Translations under genes and position numbers: made by a program
DNA from: Hippopus hippopus
Taxonomy: Eukaryota > Mollusca > Bivalvia > Cardiida > Cardiidae
NCBI GenBank assembly: GCA_946811185.2
Contig: OX328112.1
Location: 33,201,562 to 33,265,561 of the forward strand
Reading direction: 5' to 3'
DNA: 64,000 nucleotides
The notes under the pieces: model-generated
What the model was told of the DNA's origin: nothing
Seen by the model: the letters and a program-made list of their open reading frames with translations, nothing else
Database searches by the model: none
Part shown: piece by piece, positions 56,325-64,000 of the stretch
Numbering within the stretch: position 1 is the stretch's first letter
Layout of the letters: every line of letters begins with the position of its first letter

Positions 56325-56492
56325 AATAATCTTCTTTCTATCGTAGTTTATCGTTCAATAAACCACAGTTGTGAGTTATGAGGCACAATAAATAATCCAC
56401 GAGGGCGAAAGCCCGAGTGGGTTATTTATTGCGCCTCATAACTCACAACGTGGTTTATTGAACGATAAACCACGATAGAAAGAAGATTATTT
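56325..56492. repeat. 168-bp palindrome
   Basis: AATAATCTTCTTTCTATCGT and its complement bracket matching inner arms GTTTATCGTTCAATAAACCA and GTGAGTTATGAGGC. Centre GAGGGCGAAAGCCCGAG. A further inverted pair, GATTCTAACATGAC (56494) and GTCATGTTAGAAT (56672), lies outside. Confidence 0.9.
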
Positions 56493-56760
56493 CGATTCTA
56501 ACATGACCAACTCTTAATCAAAGGAAAACAAGTTCATACTCGGAGTAAAAACGCGGATGCAGATTTCTTACATTGAATAACTTACTTTATACAGAATGAC
56601 GTCACTCTACATAGAGTAACGTAGATTTTACCACGCTTTCGTTGCACTGTGTTTATAGAGCCGAAATCACGTGTCATGTTAGAATATCTCTGTTATTACT
56701 GAATATATTTACTTCAAACTGAAACAAGCTGTTAACCGTCAAAAGAGAAACCGATACAAC

Positions 56761-57597
56761 GGTATCAAGACAGTTCCCCAACAAGACAGTTCCCCCGACA
56801 CAAGTTTTCATGACAGTTCCCCGACCGTTTCAAAGACAGTTCCCCGACACTTTTGTTTCGTGTCAAATAACCTTTTATTGACAATTATTATTGATAATCA
56901 GGAGATATTAAAAAATATCCTTTGATAATTGATGTTGTGATTGGGTTATTCGTACCTTGTGAAGAAGAATTCTATATACATTGAGGGGTAGATCTTCTCA
57001 TTCTCCTATGGGTAAATTCACGACTGTCATGCAAACAAGAGAATTTTAAAGAGGCTTTTAGCAAGCATGAAAGTTGACCAAAGATATGTTTTGAGTTTAT
57101 TCTTTAAACTGTTTGGATAATTTGTACTTTTTTTTTTCCTTCTTTTTTTTTTTTTTTTTTTTTTGATAATTTTTAATTAGTTGCATTTTTTTATTTCAAT
57201 TTCAATGTGTATTCCTTTACGAAAAACTTTAGGGACAGCGAGCAGGAGGGGGATTTACCTGAGTGAAATACCTTTTCTGTTTACCTAGTACACTCAGTCA
57301 ATAATCCAAATATTTTACATACATGCATATTGTAATAATGTAGTTTATAAAATATAGAAAATCACAGACCTTTCACGAGGCCATTATAAAATTAAATACA
57401 ATCTCACGGTGACCAAATGTACTCGTCAGTTACAGGTACAAACACTTCAATCAGTTACAGAAGATCATTTATCCGTAAAATCCTTGATCAACAAGTTTTA
57501 TCCATGATAATTGTCATTTGACATGGACAAAAAGTGTCGGGAAACTGTCTTGAAAACGTGTGTCGGGGAACTCTCTTGTCGGGGAACTGTCTTGTTC
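56761..57597. mobile_element. 837-bp nonautonomous element, Mutator-like by its 10-bp duplication
   Basis: CCGATACAAC is perfectly duplicated at 56751-56760 and 57598-57607. The ~90-bp inverted ends are built from subrepeats of AGACAGTTCCCCGACA (five left; four right in complement). The interior is AT-rich with a long T tract at 57127-57165 and no transposase. Confidence 0.85.
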
Positions 57598-57970
57598 CCG
57601 ATACAACAAGGGCAGGTAACCATCAAAGTATTTTTTGACACATTAATGACTTTTTTTTCTACTGAAAGTCAAGCAGCTGAAGTCGAATGTTGGCACATGC
57701 ATGCGGTGCTCTTGTTTTTCAAGGCCATCAAAAGACTTGTCCAATGGTCCCAAGATCATTTTCAAGCGTATTTCTCTGAGACCATCAGTAACTAGTCCCG
57801 CCCATCAAAAATGGCACAATCCGTATAATTCAAAAAATTAAAGTTCTCTATTTTTTTTGTGTGTGTGTTTTTTTAACTGGTATAGCAGTGAACCATTATA
57901 CGGTTTCTTTTCTTTAACAGTTGGATTCACTCTGTAACCAGTTCTTTTCTTTTTGTCCGTGAGGAGGAGC

Positions 57971-58006
57971 CTTGAGAGACAGACAGACAGACAGACGGAC
58001 AGATGG
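57971..58006 (+). repeat. GACA simple repeat
   Basis: GAGACAGACAGACAGACAGA-CGGACAG. Confidence 0.9.
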
Positions 58007-58375
58007 CCGGACGTATCGAACGAACAATGAATCTATAGATAGTTTGATAGATCTGAAACCAGATCTATATTTGAACTTTTACAAGAAATTGGACAAAACA
58101 AGTCATTTCTTAGGTTCAAATTTTAGGGGTGTCATACTAAAACAAAGTACACTGACGATATAAGTCAAGTCCATGCGTTGACAGTAACCTTTGACCCCGT
58201 TTCTGTTCTCTAGAAGCAACACCTCTTCGTTCAATCTCAAAGATTTTTTATTTCAAATTAATTGGCGAAGAATAACAGTTGTAGGTTTGTAAGAAAAGAT
58301 ATCGTTGTTGAAGTTTCAGAGGTCGTTTCGGGTTGACATGCACATTTTGGCGAAAGATGTTGCAGATGATGGGCA

Positions 58376-58495
58376 GTCAAAACGTACCCAAACCAAAATG
58401 TACCCAAACCATTATATTTCCAAGTGGGGTCAAAACCTACCTTAATGCAATCAAAATGTACCCAAGTGGATTTAACATGTACCTATGGTATTTTA
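58376..58495 (+). repeat. Short TACCCAA-containing repeats
   Basis: AAAACGTACCCAAACC, AAAATGTACCCAAACC and AAAATGTACCCAAGTGG recur irregularly over 120 bp. Confidence 0.65.
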
Positions 58496-58596
58496 TGTAG
58501 ATGATGTTTTTATATGTTATCTTTGTACATAAACAGTCATGTTGTACAGTAAAATATAGGTAGAAATTGATGCAATCGCTATTTTTAAGTTGATTT

Positions 58597-58815
58597 TTAA
58601 TTCTTTATCACAAGATAAATATTTTTAACTTCCCCGAATTGACAGGTTTTGCAACATAATTAGACTCAAGAAATGAAATTTATTTTTGGAAGGGTGGAAA
58701 AACATTGTGGGAAAAGGAAAAAATGCTGGGTACCAGCATTTTTCCCTTCTCCCACAAAGTTTTAAAAAGCCCTCTTAGGGTTGTTTAAGCTCGGGAGTGT
58801 TGGGTAAAGGATCAA
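58597..58815 (+). mobile_element. Family A copy upstream of DSD-like gene
   Basis: TTAATTCTTTATCACAAGAT start; arms GGAAAAAATGCTGG / CCAGCATTTTTCCC share the extra A; ends GGGTAAAGGATCAA. Confidence 0.78.
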
Positions 58816-58921
58816 TACACGTATGAGAGAGAAAGTAGAAGAGGTGTTACGCTTTGAATTCTAATACTCTCTGTAATGTATACCCCTGCATATCTGAAAT
58901 ATTTTTGATTTAGCTTAAAAG

Positions 58922-59076
58922 ATGACTACAAACTTACCAGACTCTATCTATGACTTGGAGACTCCTTGCTTGCTTGTAGACATAGAGGTTGTCAAAAAGA
59001 ACTGCCAAAGAATGATAGACAGGTGTCAAGAGTATGGTGTAGAGCTTCGGCCACATATGAAAACCCACAAGACTTT
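58922..59076 (+). CDS. DSD-like gene, coding exon 1
   Basis: ATG follows CTTAAAAG, and the donor is ACTTT/GTAAGTTT. It encodes residues 1-51 plus two bases of Leu52 and ends in the PLP-lysine motif RPHMKTHKT. Its last ~28 nt and the donor are the apparent source of the tandem array that follows. Confidence 0.9.
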
Positions 59077-62000
59077 GTAAGTTTATTTTGTTAGATCCCA
59101 CAAGACTGTAAGTTTATTTTGTTCAATACTTTGGCCACATGTGAAAACCCACAAGACTTTGTAAGTTTGTTTCATTCATTACTGCCACATAAGAAAACCC
59201 ACAAGACTTAATAAGTATGTTGTGCTCAGTACAGCTACACATATAAACCAAAAAAGCTGTACCAGTAAGTTTGTTTTGTTCAGTAATTTGGACACACATG
59301 AAAACCCTCAAGACTTTGTAAGTTTGTTTTGTTCATTACTGTCACCTAAGAAAACCCACTAGACTTAATAACTATTTTATGTTCAGTACAGCCACATAAA
59401 AACCCAAAAACTGTACATGGAAGTTTGTTTTGTTCATTACAGCCACATTAGAAAATCAACAAGACTTTGTAAGTTTGTTTTGTTCACTATGGCCATATAT
59501 GAAACACCGGAAGATTTTGTAAGCTTGATTTGTTAAAACCCACAAGACTTTCTAAGTTTGTTTTGTTCAGTATTTTGGACACATGTGAAAACCCACAAAA
59601 CTTTGTAATTTTGTTTTGTTCAATATTTTGGACCTGTTTGCAATCAAGAGATGTGATTGTGATGGGGTTTATTGCTGTTTTCAAGTAATATGGAAACCAG
59701 TGTATGTGTCCCTGTTTTTCTGATGTTTCATTATCTCGAGAGTCTTTTTGTACCGTAGTCCTGTACGAAAACCTACAGATGAGTTTCATGGAAAGTGTTG
59801 ATAAATTAACCCTTTACCTTACAATCCCGACTTTTAGCTACTCTGAAAGAGAAAGCTTTTTGATAACATTGTGGGAAAAGGAAGAAACATGGGATTGTTT
59901 GATAAAGGGTTAATACTTCTGGTATTGCATTTTACAGAGCAAGTCGCTGCATAACATGGATCTATTATGTCTAAGAACTGTCCAAATCATGTAGAACGGT
60001 CCTTTAACTCTTTACCACACAAGCCCAACTTCTAACGACCCTGAGAAAGAAAGCCTTTGAAAACATTGTGGGAAAAGGAGAAAATGCTGGTATCCAGCAT
60101 TTTCTCCTTTTCCCACAATGTTTTCTACCCTTCCCAAACTGAATTTCAATTTTTGATTCACATTTATTTTGTCATCTGCAAATGCTTTCAATTTGGACTA
60201 GTCCAAAATATTATCGTTTGGTAAGGAGTTAACATGAAGAAAATTTACCAATAGCAAAAAAGTTACTACTAAGTCGGCCAGCCAGCACTGCACAGAATGA
60301 TTCTTTTTGCAGATACCTTATTCCACCCGTTACCATATGATAACATTTTGAACTTTAACCTAAATTCAAAGAAAGTGCAGATGACAAATTCATTATGGCT
60401 TTATGATAAAAACTGTTTCAAAAGGGTAGAAAACATGGTGGGGAAAACGGAGAAAATGCTGGTAACAAGCATTTTCTCCTTTCCCCTCAATTTTTTCAAA
60501 AGGCTTCTGTTTAAGGGTCGTTAAATCTCCGTAGTGTGTGGTAAAGGCTTAACCATTTACCACACAATCCTGCATTTTAAAGACCATGAAAAATAAAGGC
60601 GTCTGAAACCATTGTGGGAAAAAGAGGAAATGCTGATAACCAGCCTTTTCTCCTTGTCCCACAATGATTTATACCTATTCAAGGACAAACACTATTGTTT
60701 GAAAAGCATTTGAATTGTTGTCTGTAAATTCCTTCAAAATGGATGAGTCTTAACCCTTTACCAAACAATCCCTGGTTTTTACGACCCCGAGATAGAAACC
60801 TTTTGAAAACATTGTGGGAAGAGGAGAAAATGCTGGTAACCAGCATTTTCTCCTTTTCCCACAATGTTTTGTACCCTGCTCGAAACAAATTTCAATTTTT
60901 GATTTACGTTTATTTTGTTGTCTGCAAGTGCTTTCAATTTGGACCAGTCTAAAATTTTGTCATTTGGTAAAGAGTTAAACTATACTATGTGGTAAAGGCT
61001 TACTCTGCCTTTTCAAATAGTGTGACTTGTATACATTTTCAGGGAAGGTGGAGAACTCATGACGAATGGAACCAAAAGGAAGATAGTTGTCTCTACAGTT
61101 GAGGAAGCATGCTTTTTTGCCAACAATGGATTTGATGATATATTGTGGGCGAATCCAATCGTGAAACAGAGAATATCTAAGTAAGTATACGAATAAGCAT
61201 GTTCATGCTATTTTTGGTTGCAGCTGAACTCTTATCTTGTAACTGCTTAACTCTATACCAAACGACAAAATTTTAGACTGGTCCAAATTGAAAGAATTTG
61301 CAGAAGACAAAATAAATGTGATTCAAGATGTGATATTTGATTTGAGAAGGGTTGAAAACATTGTGAGAAAAGGAGAAAATGCTGGTTACCAGCATTTTCT
61401 TCTTTTCCCACGATGTTTTCAAAAGGCTTCTTCCAGGGGGTCGTTAAAACTCGAGATTGTGTAGTAACGTGTTAATCAAATGACAAAACTTTGGACTGAA
61501 CCAAATTGATAGCATTTGTAGACAACATATTAAATGTGACTCAGATGATGATTTCTGTCTTCGATAGGGTATAAAAACAACGTGGGAAAGGACAAAATGC
61601 TGGTTACCAGCATTTTGTTCTTTTCCCACAATGTTGTCAAAAAGCTTCTTTCTAAGGGTTGTTAAAACTCGGGATTGTGTGCATTAAGAGTTAAAGCACT
61701 GCACCCAGATTTCATTGATTATGTGGCCAGTGTAGATGAAGATCAGAATGCAAAAATTGTGCAGTCCGAGACAGTTAGATAAAGATCAGACAACAAATGC
61801 ATAGCTTAAATACCAACTGCCTCTGCTGGGATTCAAACCCGTGCAGTCAAGATCCTCGTTTATCCAGGCTTGAAAGATTAATACACTAACCATTAAGCTA
61901 AAGAGAATTTTCCCTAAAGTAGTTGCTAGGTATCGATTTTATACTCGAAGAAGCTATGCTTTAACTCTGTACCAAACAACAAAATTTTAGACCGGTCCAA

Positions 62001-63038
62001 ATTCTAAGCATTTGCAGACAACAAAAAAAAATCATGACTTGAAAATGAAGTGTGTTTTTGGACGGGTAGAAAACATTGTGGGAAAAGGAGAAAGTGCTGG
62101 TTACCAGCATTTCTCCTTTTCCCACAATATTTTCAAAAGCCTTCTCCTTCAGGGTCATTAAAAGTCGGGATCATGAGGTAAAGTGTTAAGGAAGGAGTGA
62201 TTGCCCATAACAAAGGGTAGAAGACATAGTGGGGAAAAAAGAGAGATGTTGAAAGGAGGAAATTTTGGATTCCAGTTTTTTCTGCTTCTCCCAGAATGTT
62301 TTCAAAAGCCAAGTCCAGAAAGCTTTCCATAAAGACGTGTCTAAAATTTTCTCGTCTGATAAGGAGTTAGCCCTTCAACAAACTATCCTGTGTCTTTACC
62401 TCGCAGTGATATGACTGAAATAGTGTTGAAAGCGGCGTAAAACACCATTCATCAATCAATGTGTCCTTACCAAAAGAAGGCTTTCCAAGTCATTCTGCAA
62501 CAAAGACAAGATGCTGGTAACCATCATTTATCTTTTTTTACAGTATTTTCTATAGTTTCAACAATAATTTCCATCATTTTAGCCACATTTGACTTTTTGT
62601 CTATGTATTTTCAATTTTTTTTGTGAAAAGTTTAACCCTTTACCACATGAACCTGAGTTTTATTGATGCTGAGGAAGACAACTGTGGAAAACATTGTATG
62701 GAAAGAAGAAGATGCTGGTAACAAGCTTTTTCTTCTTTTTCCACAATGTTTTTCAGTCTTTCAAAGACAAGTACAATCATTTAAACTGAATTCAATATCT
62801 CGTCTGCAAATGCTTTCAATTTGGACAAGTCCAAAATTTTGTCATTTGGTGACGAGTTAAATATTATTTTGTTTTGAATTCTTTCGTATTGACAGAAGAG
62901 TAATTGACCTTGCAAACAATAAAATGTTTCATGTCATGTTTGACACGATGGAAGGACTTGAAGCTCTCATTCAACAGCCCTTGAACGACGGAAAGAGATG
63001 GTCCGCTTTCCTGGAAATAGACTGTGGCTATGGTAGAA
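58922..63038 (+). CDS. D-serine dehydratase / D-threonine aldolase-like PLP enzyme, 5' part of gene
   Basis: Fold-type III PLP enzyme of the alanine-racemase N-terminal class. Relatives dehydrate D-serine or D-threo-3-hydroxyaspartate, or cleave D-threonine, using PLP and a divalent metal. My model joins 58922-59076, 61043-61180 and 62896-63038; all are GT-AG with agreeing phases and give 145 residues. Seen: SIYDLETPCLLVDIEVVKKN at the N-terminus (beta-barrel start), LRPHMKTHKT (residues 42-51) carrying the PLP-Schiff-base lysine region, GTKRKIVVSTVEEA, WANPIVKQRI and EIDCGYGR at the end. The gene continues beyond the window, so the metal-binding C-terminal domain is not visible. AG at 58912-58913 after TTTTTGATT could be an acceptor, meaning an upstream 5' UTR exon may exist. 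Substrate cannot be decided from this fragment. Confidence 0.9.
59049..59640 (+). repeat. Degenerate tandem array derived from the exon 1/intron 1 junction
   Basis: Starting from the true junction (GGCCACATATGAAAACCC, then ACAAGACTTT/GTAAGTTT), about eleven downstream units of 40-57 bp repeat the same order: CCACAT..GAAAACCCACAAGACTTTGTAAGTTTG followed by TTTTGTTCA-TA. Near-exact donor copies occur at 59161, 59318 and 59469, with further GTAAG sites at 59108, 59265 and 59519. Units at roughly 59132-59284 and 59285-59430 resemble each other as three-unit blocks of ~150 bp, indicating higher-order duplication. All lie inside intron 1. Confidence 0.85.
59806..59913 (-). mobile_element. Family A copy reduced to 108 bp
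   Basis: TTAACCCTTTACCTTACAAT to GATAAAGGGTTAA. The sequence jumps from the first arm (GTGGGAAAAGGAAGAAA) to CATGGGATTGTTTG, deleting the second arm and right half. Confidence 0.8.
60004..60232 (-). mobile_element. Family A copy, complete
   Basis: TTAA at both ends; near-perfect palindrome 60065-60123. Confidence 0.87.
60325..60552 (+). mobile_element. Family A copy
   Basis: CCGTTACCATATGATAACAT start; ends GTGTGGTAAAGGCTTAA, sharing TTAA 60549-60552. Confidence 0.78.
60549..60753 (-). mobile_element. Family A copy, right end truncated
   Basis: Starts at the shared TTAA; stops at GGATGAGTC where the next copy's TTAACCC begins. Confidence 0.78.
60750..60978 (-). mobile_element. Family A copy 65 nt before DSD exon 2
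   Basis: TTAA at both ends; arms AGAGGAGAAAATGCTGG / CCAGCATTTTCTCCTTTT nearly perfect. Confidence 0.87.
61043..61180 (+). CDS. DSD-like gene, exon 2
   Basis: Acceptor ATACATTTTCAG, donor ATCTAA/GTAAGTAT. It encodes EGGELMTNGTKRKIVVSTVE, EACFFANNGFDDILWANPIV and KQRIS, a good match to the barrel strands after the PLP lysine in the family. Confidence 0.9.
61247..61475 (+). mobile_element. Family A copy
   Basis: TTAACTCTATACCAAACGAC start; ends GTAACGTGTTAA, shared with the next copy. Confidence 0.85.
61472..61694 (+). mobile_element. Family A copy
   Basis: Starts at shared TTAA; arms GGACAAAATGCTGG / CCAGCATTTTGTTC carry a matched C/G change. Confidence 0.82.
61830..61906 (-). mobile_element. 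tRNA-derived SINE head fragment
   Basis: The complement gives AGCTTAATGGTTAGTGTATT (A-box region) and GGGTTTGAATCCCAG (B box). A similar B-box piece (GAATTCGAACCCGTGCAG) is at 7744-7761. Confidence 0.55.
61961..62189 (+). mobile_element. Family A copy
   Basis: TTAACTCTGTACCAAACAAC to GAGGTAAAGTGTTAA. Confidence 0.85.
62205..62371 (+). mobile_element. Family A remnant
   Basis: AAGGGTAGAAGACATAGTGG and GTCTAAAATTTTCTCGTCTG survive; the palindrome is replaced by GAGAGATGTTGAAAGGAGG-type sequence. Confidence 0.55.
62397..62459 (+). mobile_element. SINE tail fragment
   Basis: TATGACTGAAATAGTGTTGA and GCGTAAAACACCATT then (ATCA)n, the same tail as at 49630-49692. Confidence 0.7.
62462..62635 (-). 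mobile_element. Family A copy, diverged
   Basis: TCCTTACCAAAAGAAGGCTT, AAGATGCTGGTAACCATCAT, abutting the next copy at TTAA 62632-62635. Confidence 0.65.
62632..62860 (-). mobile_element. Family A copy 35 nt before DSD exon 3
   Basis: TTAACCCTTTACCACATGAA to TTTGGTGACGAGTTAA; arms AGAAGAAGATGCTGG / TTTTTCTTCTTTTTCC. Confidence 0.83.
62896..63038 (+). CDS. DSD-like gene, exon 3
   Basis: Acceptor GTATTGACAG, donor TAGAA/GTAAGTTT. It encodes KRVIDLANNKMFHVMFDTME, GLEALIQQPLNDGKRWSAF and LEIDCGYGR. It is preceded at 35 nt by the end of a family A element. Later exons lie outside the window. Confidence 0.88.
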
Positions 63039-63104
63039 GTAAGTTTGAAACTTTAGACACTGTTCCTGTGAACTCATTGCCAAACAACAAAATTTTAGCA
63101 TTGT

Positions 63105-63333
63105 TTAACCCTTTGCCAAACAATCCCTGGTTTTAACGACCCTGAGGAAGAAGCCTTCTGAAAACATTGTGGGAAAAGGAGAAAATGCTGGTAACCAGCA
63201 TTTTCTCCTTTTTCCACGATGTTTTCTGTTCTTCCCAAGTCAAGTTTCAATTTATGAGTCACATTTATTTTGTTGTCTGCAAATGCTTTCAATTTGGACC
63301 AGTCTAAAATTTTGTCCTTCGGTAAAGAGTTAA
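63105..63333 (-). mobile_element. Family A copy, preceded by a truncated plus copy
   Basis: 63070-63104 is the first ~35 bp of a plus-orientation copy (CTCATTGCCAAACAACAAAA). At 63105 a complete minus copy starts TTAACCCTTTGCCAAACAAT. Confidence 0.83.
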
Positions 63334-63558
63334 GCCTTTACCGCACAATCCCGAGTTTTTATGACCCTGAGAAAGAAAGCCTTCGAAAACTCTGTGGGTA
63401 AAGGAGATAATGCTGGTAACCAGCATTTTCTCCTTTTCCATCAATGTTTTCTAATCTTTCACGGACAAATCTTATTATTTTTACCAAATTTATTATTTTG
63501 TTTACAAATTCTTTCAGTTTGGATCATTCTAAAATTTTGTGGTGTGGTAAAGAGTTAA
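63330..63558 (-). mobile_element. Family A copy
   Basis: Shares TTAA 63330-63333 with the previous copy; ends GTGGTAAAGAGTTAA. Confidence 0.83.
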
Positions 63559-63614
63559 ACAGTGGACATTTGCTGGGGGCAAATTAATGTGTCATAAATG
63601 GAAGGAATAGCTTT

Positions 63615-63712
63615 ATGTAGGGTTACCAGCATTTTCTTCCTTTTCTGTAATGCTTTCAAAAACCGTTTTCCTCATGGTCACTAATCCTTGGGATTGTTTG
63701 GTAACTTTTTTT
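63615..63712 (+). mobile_element. Family A 3' fragment
   Basis: GGTTACCAGCATTTTCTTCC through CTTGGGATTGTTTGGTAACT; left half absent. Confidence 0.65.
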
Positions 63713-64000
63713 GTGCCATAATCTTGTTTATTCTGGGTCTTGGCACTGCATTGCTCAAGGACCGGCACAACCAGCTGGGATTAAACCAGGATTACTCGTA
63801 TACTGACCCAGTACAAGGCCACTGAAAACCTGTTATTGAAAAAACCCTGCACATAAGAACTTACTTATGTGATAATTTTGAGGTTCTGCTATATAGTAAA
63901 ACCTGTGTCAGTGGCCACCCCTATTTAGCAGGCACCTTGTATTAAGCAAGCTGTTATTACGTTCCACATGGAGGAAAATGTGTTGAAATGTGCACATACT

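Noticed and set aside
59049..59640. CRISPR-like or multi-exon array interpretation of the regular repeats
   Set aside because: Units are degenerate, contain no unique spacers, and lack acceptors between donors, so they are neither a CRISPR array nor alternative exons.
41162..63712. Family A hairpins as bona fide microRNA genes
   Set aside because: The near-perfect 65-bp symmetry and dozens of copies with TTAA flanks fit miniature transposons; no evidence for processing is available from sequence alone.

Overview
This is a window of metazoan nuclear DNA, most likely from a bivalve mollusc. The evidence is spliced genes with GT-AG introns of 1-2.6 kb, an AT-rich background, three tandem-repeat families sharing the box TATGCTCCGGACAA, tRNA-derived SINEs with (ATCA)n tails, and animal-type LINE, mariner and Tc1 elements. 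The species assignment is inference. No prokaryotic operons, CRISPR arrays or convincing stand-alone RNA genes were seen.

Only two host genes are supported, both on the plus strand. (1) A complete Sp1-4-type zinc-finger transcription factor lies at 39022-51474. It has seven coding exons, and my splice model gives 783 codons plus a stop with all phases agreeing. It carries, in order, the Sp box, a Q/N/S/T-rich activation region, the Btd box CTCPNC, three C2H2 fingers with Sp1-like contact residues, and an acidic tail. (2) The first three coding exons (145 residues) of a PLP-dependent D-serine dehydratase / D-threonine-aldolase-like enzyme start at 58922 and run off the right edge.

Layout. 1-12 kb: repeats, including about 16 copies of a ~161-bp satellite (2.37-5.03 kb), a ~156-bp satellite (5.08-6.0 kb), a foldback element and scattered miniature elements. 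12.9-13.3 kb: TG/TATG microsatellite. 13.6-17.4 kb: LINE with an intact 1143-residue endonuclease/reverse-transcriptase ORF. 18-25 kb: a repeat present twice in opposite orientation (one copy splits a mariner element, 20093-22192) and a nearly intact Tc1-like element (23495-25026). 26-29 kb: short duplications. 29.4-32.6 kb: a cytosine-poor minisatellite of ~22-23-bp units. 32.6-37.5 kb: repeat fragments, including a decayed mariner and a LINE tail. 38-64 kb: the two host genes, with introns and the intervening space packed with miniature elements.

The dominant theme is one miniature element, called family A here: about 45 recognisable copies of ~225 bp, flanked by TTAA, with CCCTTTACC-type ends and a central palindrome of about 65 bp. 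Several end 20-45 nt before a splice acceptor. A second TTAA-flanked family (B) has the same architecture but an unrelated palindrome. The most unusual single observation is in intron 1 of the dehydratase gene. The exon-1/intron-1 junction, including the PHMKTHKT codons and the GTAAGT donor, has been amplified into about eleven degenerate downstream copies, several of which keep a good decoy donor site.
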